From the NCBI GenBank assembly GCA_041736705.1, contig JBGSTC010000007.1, positions 1 to 15,929 of the forward strand: DNA of 15,929 bases, given 5' to 3'. The stretch's first letter is position 1, and each line of letters begins with the position of its first letter. The position numbers and the translations under genes are program-made. Below, one piece after another: positions 1-6,783 of this stretch. This DNA is from GWE2-51-13 sp041736705. GTDB taxonomy: Bacteria; Bacillota_I; Bacilli_A; Erysipelotrichales; Erysipelotrichaceae. The notes beneath the pieces were generated by a model, which ran no database searches, was not told where the DNA came from, and saw only the letters and a list, made by a program, of their open reading frames with translations.

Positions 1-135
1 GGCTGGTTCATCTTCAACCGGCACAGCGAAGGCTACAGTTACAAGGAAATCGGAAGCATGCTGCAGATGAGCGACAAGACCGTCGACAACAACCTTCAAA
101 GAATCCGCAAGAAACTGGCGTCCATGTTTGACTAA
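1..135 (+). CDS. RNA polymerase sigma-70-family factor, SigH-like (3' part only)
   Basis: The reading frame is open from the first base to a TAA at 133-135 and gives 44 residues; the start is outside the window. The peptide is a region-4 helix-turn-helix: YKEIGSMLQMSDKTVDNNLQ followed by RIRKKL. The 'K-T/S-V-D-N-x-L-Q-R-I-[RK]-[RK]-K-L' pattern is what I associate with the SigH (Spo0H) type of Firmicutes sigma factors. This segment would contact the -35 element of target promoters. In Firmicutes, SigH-type factors control transition-state or competence-related genes, which is suggestive given the pilus operon downstream, but no regulatory link is visible here. It could instead be another group 3/4 (ECF-like) factor, since only region 4 is visible. 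Confidence 0.75.
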   Translation, partial: GWFIFNRHSEGYSYKEIGSMLQMSDKTVDNNLQRIRKKLASMFD

Positions 136-214
136 GACAGGGCATATTGAGTGATCGATCTATGTGTTTTGAAACATCTTGATATTAAAACTAAGCCTCA
201 TTATTTGGTAAATC

Positions 215-252
215 AAAAGCACTAATCAATTCAATTTGGCTAGTGCTCTTTT
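215..252. terminator. Bidirectional intrinsic terminator between convergent genes
   Basis: A 7-base stem, AGCACTA (218-224) with TAGTGCT (241-247), encloses a 16-base loop. The right arm is followed by CTTTT on the plus strand, and the AAAA before the left arm reads as TTTT on the minus strand. It therefore suits both the sigma-factor gene (plus) and the DsrE operon (minus), whose 3' ends face each other here. Confidence 0.6.
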
Positions 253-298
253 ACTATCGTCTGTTTTAGAAGATAAGTTCAATCGGAAGGTTTTTTCG

Positions 299-655
299 TT
301 AGGCTTTAATGTAGGCGTAGCCCAGGGTCTGCAGTTTCGCAAGTTGACCGACCCCCGAGTCGACGGAGAGGATGCCCTCGATCAAGTCGGCTTCACTAAT
401 GTGATGCGACTTCATCGCATTACGGCACGCGTTGACATCCACGTCTTTCGCGATCAGTTCAAGCAGATCGTCGTAATGGTCGCTCATCGGCGTACAAAGC
501 AGGATGGCCGGTCCGTTGATCACCAAGGCGACCCGCGACACCGCAACGCTTTCATCGGCGATGAGGTTCAGGATGTTCTTGAAGGTCATCTCGGCTTTTA
601 TTTTCTGACTTAAATGGAAGACGACCGATACTTCTACTTTTTCCGGATCGATCAT
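299..655 (-). CDS. DsrE/DsrF-like family protein (COG1416-type)
   Basis: This 118-residue soluble protein has the small alpha/beta fold pattern of the DsrE/DsrF superfamily. A beta strand plus helix comes first (about 8-35), then the core strand VSRVALVINGPAI (39-51), then VDVNACRNAM (72-81) with the usual family cysteine at C77. It ends in GVGQLAKLQTLGYAYIKA, matching the C-terminal 'G-V-x-x-L-x-x-x-Q-x-x-G-[YW]-x-Y-[IV]' pattern of COG1416 proteins. Relatives include sulfur-relay subunits (TusD, DsrE) that carry persulfide on cysteine, but COG1416 members mostly have no assigned function, so the substrate is unknown. It is the last gene of a three-gene minus-strand operon: its ATG overlaps the upstream stop as ATGA (652-655), which implies translational coupling. 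An SD-like AGGTG lies just ahead. Its region resembles the C-terminal part of the Nudix protein two genes upstream. Confidence 0.8.
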   Translation of the reverse strand: MIDPEKVEVSVVFHLSQKIKAEMTFKNILNLIADESVAVSRVALVINGPAILLCTPMSDHYDDLLELIAKDVDVNACRNAMKSHHISEADLIEGILSVDSGVGQLAKLQTLGYAYIKA

Positions 656-1080
656 GGTTTCACCTCGATTTCGATCAACAATTCGGTATGGTCCCCGCGC
701 TCGCGTTTCCGTGCGACGGTGATTTCTCCGATCCGATGGTTAGCCAGATAATTCTTCACCCGCTCGGTCGCCGACTTGGGCAGATACCCGACGGTCTTAT
801 TGAACGGAGTCAGGACCTCGATCTTCTTTTCGACGCTATCATAGGCGAGCTGTATCCGATCGCTTGCGTTGAGATGTTCGATCAGTGAAGGACGATAGGT
901 CCCGTCGCTGTTGAACTCGTCGGTCTTGATGACGTAGAGCCGCCAGCCATGCGGTTTCGGGAAACTGAAAAACGAAGGTTTCCGCGGGGCTTCATTGAAG
1001 TCGCGCGGTTTCTTGAGATAGAAGTAGAGCAGGGTGGAAACGGCGAGAAATAAAACGAGATACGGTAAAAAATCAGACAT
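652..1080 (-). CDS. Membrane-anchored protein with HIRAN-like domain
   Basis: This 142-residue protein opens with one hydrophobic segment (about 5-22, LPYLVLFLAVSTLLYFYL) followed by KKPR. It is therefore probably an N-terminal anchor with the rest in the cytoplasm. After a Pro/Phe-rich linker, residues about 47-140 form a beta-rich domain. Its central part, IQLAYDSVEKKIEVLTPFNK (76-95) then TVGYLPKSATERV (96-108), resembles the HIRAN pattern, in which a strand is followed by 'I-x-V ... G-x-x-I-G-Y-[LV]-P-x-x-x-A'. HIRAN domains bind damaged DNA or single-stranded 3' ends in helicase and nuclease contexts; stand-alone copies are poorly characterised. The start follows AGAGGT on the minus strand. 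It overlaps the Nudix gene by 8 bases and the DsrE gene by 4. The HIRAN assignment is by eye and moderate; the safe call is a single-pass membrane protein of unknown function. Confidence 0.6.
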   Translation of the reverse strand: MSDFLPYLVLFLAVSTLLYFYLKKPRDFNEAPRKPSFFSFPKPHGWRLYVIKTDEFNSDGTYRPSLIEHLNASDRIQLAYDSVEKKIEVLTPFNKTVGYLPKSATERVKNYLANHRIGEITVARKRERGDHTELLIEIEVKP

Positions 1081-1732
1081 GTGTGACCTCTTTTCTCATC
1101 TTGATGATATACGACGGCAAACCGATGTCGATATTGAGGGGCGCATAGAATTCGACGCCCTGATGGTGAAGGTGTTCGACACGCTCACGCAACGATTTAT
1201 TCATGGGAAACAAAAGCGCGTCGGAATGAAGGATGCACGAGATGCGGCGGAACATCCCCCGGCTTTTCAGATTGTTGGTGAGATAGTTCAGGGTGTCGCG
1301 CAGCTCTTCCAGGCTTTTCGGATTGAAACGGATATGCCCGATCTTACGGTCGCGCGAAAGGATCTCGCTGAGATCTTTCACGAAATCCCGGTTGGTCTCG
1401 ATCCAATCCAGGTTCAAGAGCGAATCATGGGCGACATAGTCATGGGCTTCATAGATTTTCGGCACGAATTCCTGCTCGCTGAACACGCGGAAAAGATGCA
1501 GAATCCGCTCCTCGGATTCGATCCTCGTCCAAAGATAGATTTCACTCAACTCGACGCCGCCTTCTTCCTTAAACTCGCGTCGCAGCGCCTGTAAAACCGT
1601 CTCGCCGTCTTCGACCTTGCCTCCCGGCATTTCCCATTTCCCCGCATACGGATCCGACATCCGTCGACCGACCAGAAGCTTGCCTTCCGGATTGGTCAGG
1701 ATACCGATCGCGACTTCGATCTTCTTCGCCAT
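1073..1732 (-). CDS. Nudix hydrolase (MutT-type) fused to a DsrE-like C-terminal domain
   Basis: The protein has 219 residues. I chose the ATG at 1730-1732 because AGAGGTGAT lies just upstream on the minus strand (1736-1744). The open frame extends back to 1855, but that stretch runs into the divergent gene and has no Nudix-like sequence. Residues 4-125 are a Nudix domain with a complete Nudix box: G38-x5-E44-x7-R52-E53-F54-x-E56-E57-x-G59-V60. GKWEMPGGK before it is typical of MutT/8-oxo-dGTP diphosphatases, so it likely hydrolyses a damaged or unusual nucleoside polyphosphate with Mg2+. Residues about 132-215 are extra and not part of the Nudix fold. They look like a DsrE-like unit: SLEELRDTLNYLTNN, then RRISCILHSDALLF, then QGVEFYAPLNIDI. 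In this unit the family cysteine position reads Pro (P198). It is the first gene of the minus-strand operon. The Nudix call is firm; the fusion call is by-eye comparison. Confidence 0.85.
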   Translation of the reverse strand: MAKKIEVAIGILTNPEGKLLVGRRMSDPYAGKWEMPGGKVEDGETVLQALRREFKEEGGVELSEIYLWTRIESEERILHLFRVFSEQEFVPKIYEAHDYVAHDSLLNLDWIETNRDFVKDLSEILSRDRKIGHIRFNPKSLEELRDTLNYLTNNLKSRGMFRRISCILHSDALLFPMNKSLRERVEHLHHQGVEFYAPLNIDIGLPSYIIKMRKEVTHV

Positions 1733-1750
1733 GGCATCACCTCTGTCTAC

Positions 1751-1779
1751 AGTATACTCAATCCATTGCCTTTGGTCGA
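1751..1779 (-). promoter_or_regulatory. Candidate promoter of the Nudix/HIRAN/DsrE operon
   Basis: On the minus strand, TATACT (plus 1751-1756) is a 5/6 match to a -10 box. TCGACC (plus 1774-1779) is a 4/6 match to a -35 box, with a 17-base spacer. The predicted start of transcription, near 1744, falls at the edge of the ribosome-binding site, so the leader would be very short. That weakens the call. Confidence 0.35.
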
Positions 1780-1794
1780 TACCTGCTTTACAAT
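1766..1794 (+). promoter_or_regulatory. Candidate promoter of the HAD/CBS/MFS operon
   Basis: TTGCCT (1766-1771) and TACAAT (1789-1794) are separated by 17 bases, with 4/6 and 5/6 matches to consensus. It interleaves with the minus-strand promoter inside a 74-base divergent gap. Transcription would start near 1801, after the AAGGA ribosome-binding site that best fits the GTG starts. Either the leader is very short and the ATG at 1819 is used, or the true promoter lies elsewhere. Confidence 0.25.
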
Positions 1795-1806
1795 GAAGGA
1801 AAGAAA

Positions 1807-2655
1807 GTGGTGAAAACGATGAAGGTCGCCTTCCTTTATGATTTCGATAAGACATTGTCGCCCAAGGATATGCAGGAATACGGGTTCATCGAGGCGATCG
1901 GGTTTGAAGACGCGGGCCGTTTCTGGTCGTTGGTCGACCAAACGGCCAAAGAAGAAAAGATGGATCGCATCATGGCCTATCTTTACGAAATGGTCAGACA
2001 GGCGAAGCTTCATGGCGTCGCATTGACGCGTGAGTTTTTGGCAGGCTTCGGTAAGAACGTAGTGTTGTATCCCGGGGTCGAGACCTGGTTTCGCTCGATC
2101 AACGCGTATGCTTCCGGTTTAGGCATCGAGCTCGAGCACTACATCGTGTCGTCCGGACTCAAAGAAATCATCGAACGGACGTCGATCGCGAAGGAATTCA
2201 AAGCGATCTATGCCTGCGAGTTCCTCTATGGCGAAGATCAGATCGCGGTCTGGCCGAAACTCTCGATCAACTATACCAACAAGATGCAATTCATCTTCCG
2301 TGTCAATAAAGGGATCTTGGACATCTTCAACGACGTCGACCTCAACTCGTTCACACCCGAGAAGGACCGTCCCGTCCCGCTGACCCGCATGGTCTATTTC
2401 GGGGATGGCTTGACGGATGTGCCCAGTATGAAACTGGTGAAGTCCAACGGAGGCCATTCGATCTCTGTCTATACACAGAAAACGAAAGCAGCGTCGATCG
2501 AATTGGCGAAACACGAGCGGGTCGATTTCATCGCACCCGCCGATTACTCGGACGACGGGGAACTGATGTCGATCGCGAAGAACATCCTCAGTCATCTTTT
2601 CGAGTCGGATAAACTGGAACATAAGAAATGGAAAGAGGAAACGGGAAATGATTGA
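1807..2655 (+). CDS. HAD-superfamily phosphohydrolase (phosphoserine-phosphatase-like)
   Basis: The 282-residue product has all four HAD motifs. Motif I is D12-F-D14-K-T, giving the nucleophile and general acid. Motif II is the IVSSG stretch (113-117). Motif III is probably K159 in NYTNKMQF. Motif IV is FGDGLTDVPS (198-207), with Asp200 and Asp204 as Mg2+ ligands. The large helical insertion between motifs I and II (about 20-100) is a C1-type cap, as in phosphoserine phosphatase-like members. It should remove phosphate from a small cytoplasmic metabolite; the substrate cannot be told from sequence. The start is uncertain: GTG at 1807 has AAGGA six bases upstream, but GTG 1810 or ATG 1819 are possible. 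Its 3' end overlaps the next gene by 8 bases, so the two are probably co-translated. Confidence 0.85.
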   Translation: MVKTMKVAFLYDFDKTLSPKDMQEYGFIEAIGFEDAGRFWSLVDQTAKEEKMDRIMAYLYEMVRQAKLHGVALTREFLAGFGKNVVLYPGVETWFRSINAYASGLGIELEHYIVSSGLKEIIERTSIAKEFKAIYACEFLYGEDQIAVWPKLSINYTNKMQFIFRVNKGILDIFNDVDLNSFTPEKDRPVPLTRMVYFGDGLTDVPSMKLVKSNGGHSISVYTQKTKAASIELAKHERVDFIAPADYSDDGELMSIAKNILSHLFESDKLEHKKWKEETGND

Positions 2656-3382
2656 GGAAAAAAGCAATTCGGAGCGCTTCTTGTCGGCGTTTTCGACCAT
2701 CGAGAACGAGATGGAGCGACGCGTACGCTCCGATAGATACATCAGTTATGCGGAGATGACACGCCGCATGGCCAAGATGGACCGTACCTATGCGCGCTAT
2801 CAGAAATACCTGGAAGAGTTCGGGGACTTGCGGAATGCGATCGTGCATGAGCGGATCGACGGGGAAGTCATCGCGGAACCGCACTTGAAGCTTGTGTTGG
2901 AGATCGAACAGATCGCGAAACTGTTGACCTCGCCCGAAAAGGCGAAGGATGTGTTCCAACGTACCGTGAAAGTGTTATTGAAAGACGAGAAACTAGGCGA
3001 TGCGATGCGGAAGATGATGAACGACCACTTCTCGAAACTTCCGGTTTACGATGAAGGGCATAAGTTCGTAGGCATCCTGACCAGCGATGCGATCACCTAT
3101 TACCTGGCGAAACACATCGGGGAAGTCGAGAAATGCATCCCGGATGTCAGGGTCATGGATGTCCTTTCTTCCGACGATAAATCCCGTCTAGTCAGCTTCA
3201 TGCCTATCAATACGACCCTTGTCAGCATCGTCAATGAATTCGAACGTTCACTCGCCCAAGGCAAGAAGTTGAACGCGGTGATCTTGACGCAAGACGGCGC
3301 ACTCAACCAAAAACCCTTGGGGATCATCACGATCGCCGACTTGCCAACCATCTACGAGAAAATAAACAAGAATCTTTTATAG
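2648..3382 (+). CDS. CBS-pair protein with an N-terminal Rx4H (HEPN-like) helical region
   Basis: The product has 244 residues. Residues about 8-95 are helical and charged and contain DLRNAIVHER, an R62-N-A-I-V-H67 motif that fits the Rx4-6H signature of HEPN domains, many of which are RNases. Residues about 97-155 are a CBS motif (KLPVYDEGHKFVGILTSDAI is diagnostic). A second CBS-like unit covers about 168-235 (VMDVLSSDD near the start, PLGIITIADL at the end). CBS pairs bind adenine nucleotides or cyclic dinucleotides and act as regulatory switches. A reasonable reading is a nucleotide-gated helical effector, but catalytic activity is not demonstrated. SD: GAGGAAACGGGAA within the preceding gene. 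It overlaps the HAD gene by 8 bases and is followed 12 bases later by the MFS gene, so it belongs to that operon. Confidence 0.8.
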   Translation: MIEEKSNSERFLSAFSTIENEMERRVRSDRYISYAEMTRRMAKMDRTYARYQKYLEEFGDLRNAIVHERIDGEVIAEPHLKLVLEIEQIAKLLTSPEKAKDVFQRTVKVLLKDEKLGDAMRKMMNDHFSKLPVYDEGHKFVGILTSDAITYYLAKHIGEVEKCIPDVRVMDVLSSDDKSRLVSFMPINTTLVSIVNEFERSLAQGKKLNAVILTQDGALNQKPLGIITIADLPTIYEKINKNLL

Positions 3383-3394
3383 CAGGAGGGAACC

Positions 3395-4564
3395 ATGTTT
3401 CGTCGTTATCTGAATCTCCCCAAGGAAGCCTACATCGCAACCTTGGCAACCGCCGTCAATAACCTGGGGAACGTCACCGCTCCCTTTTTAACGCTGATCC
3501 TTTCGGTTCGACTCGGATTCTCATTACCGCTCACCGCGACGATCCTCTCAGCCAAAACGATCCTGCAGATGGTCGGGGTAACCTTGGGCGGGGTGTTCAG
3601 CGATACGTACTCACGTAAAACGGTGATCCGATTCTCCGGATTGATCGCCGTTTCGACCTATCTTCTCATGGCGGTTTTCGCATCCAATCCCTGGATCGTT
3701 TTGTCTCTTTTAGCCCTGAATTCCCTGGCGCAGGCGTCGTTGGACCCTGCGCTGAACGCCTTATTGATGGATGTCATCCCGGCCGAGCATCAACGGGATA
3801 CCTCCGCATTGAAGTATTTCGGACTCAACCTCGGCTTTTCCGTCGGTCCGCTTTTAGCGGCCGCCCTCTACAAGAACAGTCTGCCTTTATTGTTTGCGAT
3901 CGACGGCTTGACCTTGGGGATCGCGATCCTTTTGAGTTTGAAATACATCCCTGAACTCTATACAAAGAAAGCGGAAAAGAAGGCGAAGTTTAGTTTCAAT
4001 GATCTTCTTGAAAACCGGGCGTTGGTCGGGTTCAGCCTTGCGATCGTCCTCGTCTTCGTCGTCTTCTTCCAGTACAGTTTCGGCCTACCCTTGGCCGTAA
4101 AGTCCGTCCTTCCTGAGAGTGGGGATCTGCTTTACGGATCGCTGATGTCGCTCAACGCCGTCGTGGTCGTCTTGTTTACCTTTCTCTTGAATCATCTGCT
4201 TCGTCGACACAAGACGAAGCATGTCTTGGTGTTGGGTACTTTGTTCTATGCGTTGGGATTCGGAATCTATGGATTCGCCGACGGGGCGCTCTTGTTTCTG
4301 GCGGGGACCTTCGTGTGGACCTTGGGTGAGATCCTGGTCAGCACCGCGGTCAATCCGATGATCTATGAATTGACCGAGCCTTCCAAGCGGGGGCGTGCAA
4401 GCGCCCTGTTTCCCCTCATACGACGGGTCGCCGCCGTGATCTCCCCCTTGGCGGGAGGGTGGGCGTTGGCGAACTTCGGATTCACCGGACTATGGATTGG
4501 ATGCGTCCTGATTTCGCTGATCGCCGCGATAATACTGAAAAACGCGCTTATATCTTGTGGATGA
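3395..4564 (+). CDS. MFS transporter, drug-efflux type (12 TM)
   Basis: The 389-residue protein is strongly hydrophobic throughout, with about twelve membrane helices in two halves and a charged central loop near residues 187-205 (TKKAEKKAKFS). The conserved MFS motif A appears between helices 2 and 3 as GGVFSDTYSRKTVIR. Helix 5 carries GLNLGFSVGPLLAA, close to the motif C signature of drug:H+ antiporters. It probably exports a small molecule across the cytoplasmic membrane using the proton gradient; the substrate is unknown. The start follows a near-perfect AGGAGGG and sits 12 bases after the CBS gene, so it is likely third in the operon. Its last codons contain the left arm of a terminator and the -35 box of the next operon. 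Confidence 0.88.
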   Translation: MFRRYLNLPKEAYIATLATAVNNLGNVTAPFLTLILSVRLGFSLPLTATILSAKTILQMVGVTLGGVFSDTYSRKTVIRFSGLIAVSTYLLMAVFASNPWIVLSLLALNSLAQASLDPALNALLMDVIPAEHQRDTSALKYFGLNLGFSVGPLLAAALYKNSLPLLFAIDGLTLGIAILLSLKYIPELYTKKAEKKAKFSFNDLLENRALVGFSLAIVLVFVVFFQYSFGLPLAVKSVLPESGDLLYGSLMSLNAVVVVLFTFLLNHLLRRHKTKHVLVLGTLFYALGFGIYGFADGALLFLAGTFVWTLGEILVSTAVNPMIYELTEPSKRGRASALFPLIRRVAAVISPLAGGWALANFGFTGLWIGCVLISLIAAIILKNALISCG

Positions 4565-4578
4565 AGCGTTTTTCTTTT
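4537..4578 (+). terminator. Intrinsic terminator overlapping the 3' end of the MFS gene
   Basis: GAAAAACGC..CTT (4537-4549, with a two-base bulge) pairs with AAGCGTTTTTC (4564-4574), and a T-rich tail runs to 4578. The left arm lies inside the coding sequence. It would end the HAD/CBS/MFS transcript just before the marR promoter. Confidence 0.55.
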
Positions 4579-4583
4579 ATAAT
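4555..4583 (+). promoter_or_regulatory. Promoter of the marR-ABC operon
   Basis: A perfect TATAAT (4578-4583) is preceded by TTGTGG (4555-4560) with a 17-base spacer. The -35 box lies inside the end of the MFS gene and within the loop of the terminator there. Transcription should start near 4590, inside the palindromic operator. Confidence 0.65.
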
Positions 4584-4602
4584 TAGTTAATCGATTAAGT
4601 AA
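4583..4602. promoter_or_regulatory. MarR-type operator (inverted repeat)
   Basis: The core TTAATCGATTAA (4587-4598) is a perfect 12-base palindrome. Extending to 20 bases (4583-4602), nine of ten pairs match, the exception being G4586 against G4599. Size, AT-rich half-sites and location are typical of MarR dimer sites. It begins at the last base of the -10 box, covers the expected transcription start and ends one base before the GGAGGG ribosome-binding site. A bound repressor would therefore block transcription of its own operon. Confidence 0.65.
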
Positions 4603-4612
4603 TGGAGGGAAC

Positions 4613-5053
4613 ATGGAAGAAAACAAACTCAGTCGCTCGTTTCGTACCTTGACACGCCTGCATCGTGCGATCATCGCGACCTATCTGGAAACGTATGGCT
4701 TATATCCCGGACAACCCCGCCTGTTGTTTTTCATCGACCGGCAACCGGGATGTACGGTGTCGCAATTGGTCGACGAGACAGAGCAGACCAAAGAAGCGAT
4801 CAGCGTCAGCGTCAAACGCCTGGAAGAGGCGGGGTACCTGCGCAAAGAAGTCAACCCCTTGGATAAACGGGAGAAATTCCTTTACCTGAGTGAAAAAGGG
4901 AAGACGACGGCCGATGTGATCCATAGCGAATTCCATCGGATCAACGACGCGATGTTCGAGCCGTTGAACGAAGAAGAGAGAAACCAACTGGACGAAATGT
5001 TTCAGAAAATGAGCGATCGCCTTCATGCGTTCCGCACGGAGAATCCGCGATGA
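4613..5053 (+). CDS. MarR-family transcriptional regulator
   Basis: The 146-residue winged helix-turn-helix protein has a dimerisation helix at each end. DNA-binding helices span about 46-74 (TVSQLVDETEQTKEAISVSV, then KRLEEAGYL), and the wing carries the MarR hallmark NPLDKREKFLYLSEKG (81-96), with D84, K85 and R86. It should bind the palindrome immediately upstream as a dimer and repress its own operon until a ligand, probably an exported drug or metabolite, releases it. The start follows GGAGGGAAC. The stop overlaps the ATG of the first ABC gene as ATGA (5050-5053). MarR regulators ahead of heterodimeric ABC exporters are a common Firmicutes arrangement. Confidence 0.9.
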   Translation: MEENKLSRSFRTLTRLHRAIIATYLETYGLYPGQPRLLFFIDRQPGCTVSQLVDETEQTKEAISVSVKRLEEAGYLRKEVNPLDKREKFLYLSEKGKTTADVIHSEFHRINDAMFEPLNEEERNQLDEMFQKMSDRLHAFRTENPR

Positions 5054-6783
5054 AACGATGGTTCATGTACTTTAAGAAAGAATTACCCCTTGCGCTGTTG
5101 GGGACGATCCTGACCGGTACGGTCGTCTTGATCGAACTGACCCAGCCGCGCTTGATGGCCAGGATCGTCGACGTGGCGATCCCCGCCCAGGATCTGACGA
5201 TGATCACGGACTTGGGCGTACGCATGGCGCTCTTGGCGTTGGGCGGCGCATTTCTGGGTATCGGCGGCGTCGTCTGCGCGGCGATCAGTGCCAGCGGGTT
5301 TGCGGAAACGTTACGGCATGTGGTGATGGAGAAGATCCAACGGTTCTCCGCCAAAGAAATGGACTCATTCTCCGTGTCTTCCCTGATCACGCGTACCACC
5401 AACGACATCAACTACATCCAAAGCACGATGCTGCAGAGCCTGCGCATGTTGGTGCGTGCCCCGATGATGCTGGTGAGCGCGGTCGTCATGGCCTACTTCA
5501 CGAATAAAACCCTGTCGATCGTCATTTTCTTCGCGGTTTTCCTCCTCAGTATCCTGCTGTATCTCCTCTTATCCAAAGGCTATCCTCTGTTTGTGGGAAT
5601 GCAGAAGGCGATGGACAAGATGAACAAGAACCTGCAGGAAGGTTTGATCAACCTGCGGGTCATCAAATCCTTCGTGGCGGAAGAACGTGAAAACGATCGC
5701 TTCGCCCTCACCAACGAAAACCTGATGAAAGCGGCGAAGAAAGCCAACTCCTTGATGGCGCTTCTGAATCCCACGATGATGATCGTCCTGCAGACCTCGA
5801 CGCTGGTCGTCATGGGCTACGGGTCGAAGTTGATCCTGATCGACGGAACGCTCAAATTGGGTGAACTGCTGGTCTTCATCAACTATATGGTCTTCACGCT
5901 CAATTCCATGATGATGCTTTCGATGACTTTGACGATGTTCTCGCGTTCGAAAGCGTCGTTTGTGCGGATCGCGGAGATTCTGGACAAAACACCGGAAATA
6001 AGAAACCCGGATGTGACTCAAGAACCCGTAGAAATCACCGGTCGGCTTTCGTTTCGTAATGTCTGTTTCAAATATCAATCCGCGTCGAGCGAATACGACC
6101 TTGAAAACCTTAGCTTCGACGTACTCCCCGGGGAACATGTGGGGATCATCGGATCCACCGGGAGCGGGAAGACGACGCTGATCCGTTGTCTCACCCGTCT
6201 CTTGGACATCCAGGAAGGGGAAATCCGACTGGACGATGTCCGCATCCATGATTTCGATCTACAGAACCTGCGTCGTCAGATCTCGGTCATCCCGCAGAAG
6301 AACGTACTGTTCAGCGGAACAGTCGCACAGAATCTGCGTTGGGGCAACCCCGAGGCAAGCGATGAAAGCTTATGGCAAGCCTTGAAGACCTCCGGGATCG
6401 AACCCTTCGTCCGCAATTCGAAGGATCAACTGGACACCCTCATCCAACAAGGCGGGGTGAATTTCTCCGGCGGGCAGAAACAACGTTTATGCATCGCCCG
6501 CGCTTTGGTGAAGGATTCACCGATCCTGGTATTCGACGACTCGATGAGCGCCTTGGATTCGGCGACCGAAAGCTGGGTCAAATCCCAACTGGACGCCCAT
6601 TATGCAAACAAGACGATCCTGATGATCGCGCAGAAGATCTCGACCATCAAAGACTACGACCGCATTTTGGTCATGGACGACGGGAAGGTCGTCGGCTACG
6701 ATACGCACGTCAACCTCTTGAAACACAACACCGTCTATCAGGAAATCGTGGCTTCGCAGGCGCAGAAAGAGGTGATCGCATGA
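5050..6783 (+). CDS. ABC exporter half-transporter with degenerate ATPase site (BmrC/LmrC-like)
   Basis: This 577-residue protein fuses a six-helix ABC type-1 exporter membrane domain (about 15-310) to an ATPase domain (about 330-570). Walker A is G368-STGSGK-TT. The signature is the canonical F472-SGGQ. Walker B ends D496-D497, with Asp replacing the usual catalytic glutamate, and the switch histidine is Gln528 (IAQKIST). These two changes mark the subunit that supplies the degenerate site in heterodimeric exporters such as TM287/288, BmrCD and LmrCD, so it should pair with the next gene's product. It probably exports hydrophobic drugs, lipids or peptides across the cytoplasmic membrane. It is joined to marR and to the partner gene by ATGA overlaps at both ends, consistent with fixed subunit ratio. 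Length is normal for the family. Confidence 0.92.
   Translation: MKRWFMYFKKELPLALLGTILTGTVVLIELTQPRLMARIVDVAIPAQDLTMITDLGVRMALLALGGAFLGIGGVVCAAISASGFAETLRHVVMEKIQRFSAKEMDSFSVSSLITRTTNDINYIQSTMLQSLRMLVRAPMMLVSAVVMAYFTNKTLSIVIFFAVFLLSILLYLLLSKGYPLFVGMQKAMDKMNKNLQEGLINLRVIKSFVAEERENDRFALTNENLMKAAKKANSLMALLNPTMMIVLQTSTLVVMGYGSKLILIDGTLKLGELLVFINYMVFTLNSMMMLSMTLTMFSRSKASFVRIAEILDKTPEIRNPDVTQEPVEITGRLSFRNVCFKYQSASSEYDLENLSFDVLPGEHVGIIGSTGSGKTTLIRCLTRLLDIQEGEIRLDDVRIHDFDLQNLRRQISVIPQKNVLFSGTVAQNLRWGNPEASDESLWQALKTSGIEPFVRNSKDQLDTLIQQGGVNFSGGQKQRLCIARALVKDSPILVFDDSMSALDSATESWVKSQLDAHYANKTILMIAQKISTIKDYDRILVMDDGKVVGYDTHVNLLKHNTVYQEIVASQAQKEVIA

Noticed and set aside
1034..1594. A 186-codon open frame on the plus strand
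   Set aside because: It is the antisense shadow of the Nudix gene; the minus-strand product has a full Nudix box and a ribosome-binding site.
1733..1855. Upstream extension of the Nudix gene on the minus strand
   Set aside because: It would run through the divergent promoter region and into the HAD gene. The ATG at 1732 has AGAGGTGAT upstream and begins the Nudix domain at the normal place.
5569..6249. A 226-codon open frame on the minus strand
   Set aside because: It lies opposite the ABC exporter gene. The His/Asp/Arg-rich, motif-free translation is typical of antisense frames in this codon usage.
6372..6779. In-frame 136-residue N-terminal extension of the second ABC subunit
   Set aside because: It lies wholly inside the first ABC gene in another frame, has low-complexity Arg/His-rich sequence unlike any exporter, and the ATG at 6780 has a strong ribosome-binding site and the expected ATGA overlap.
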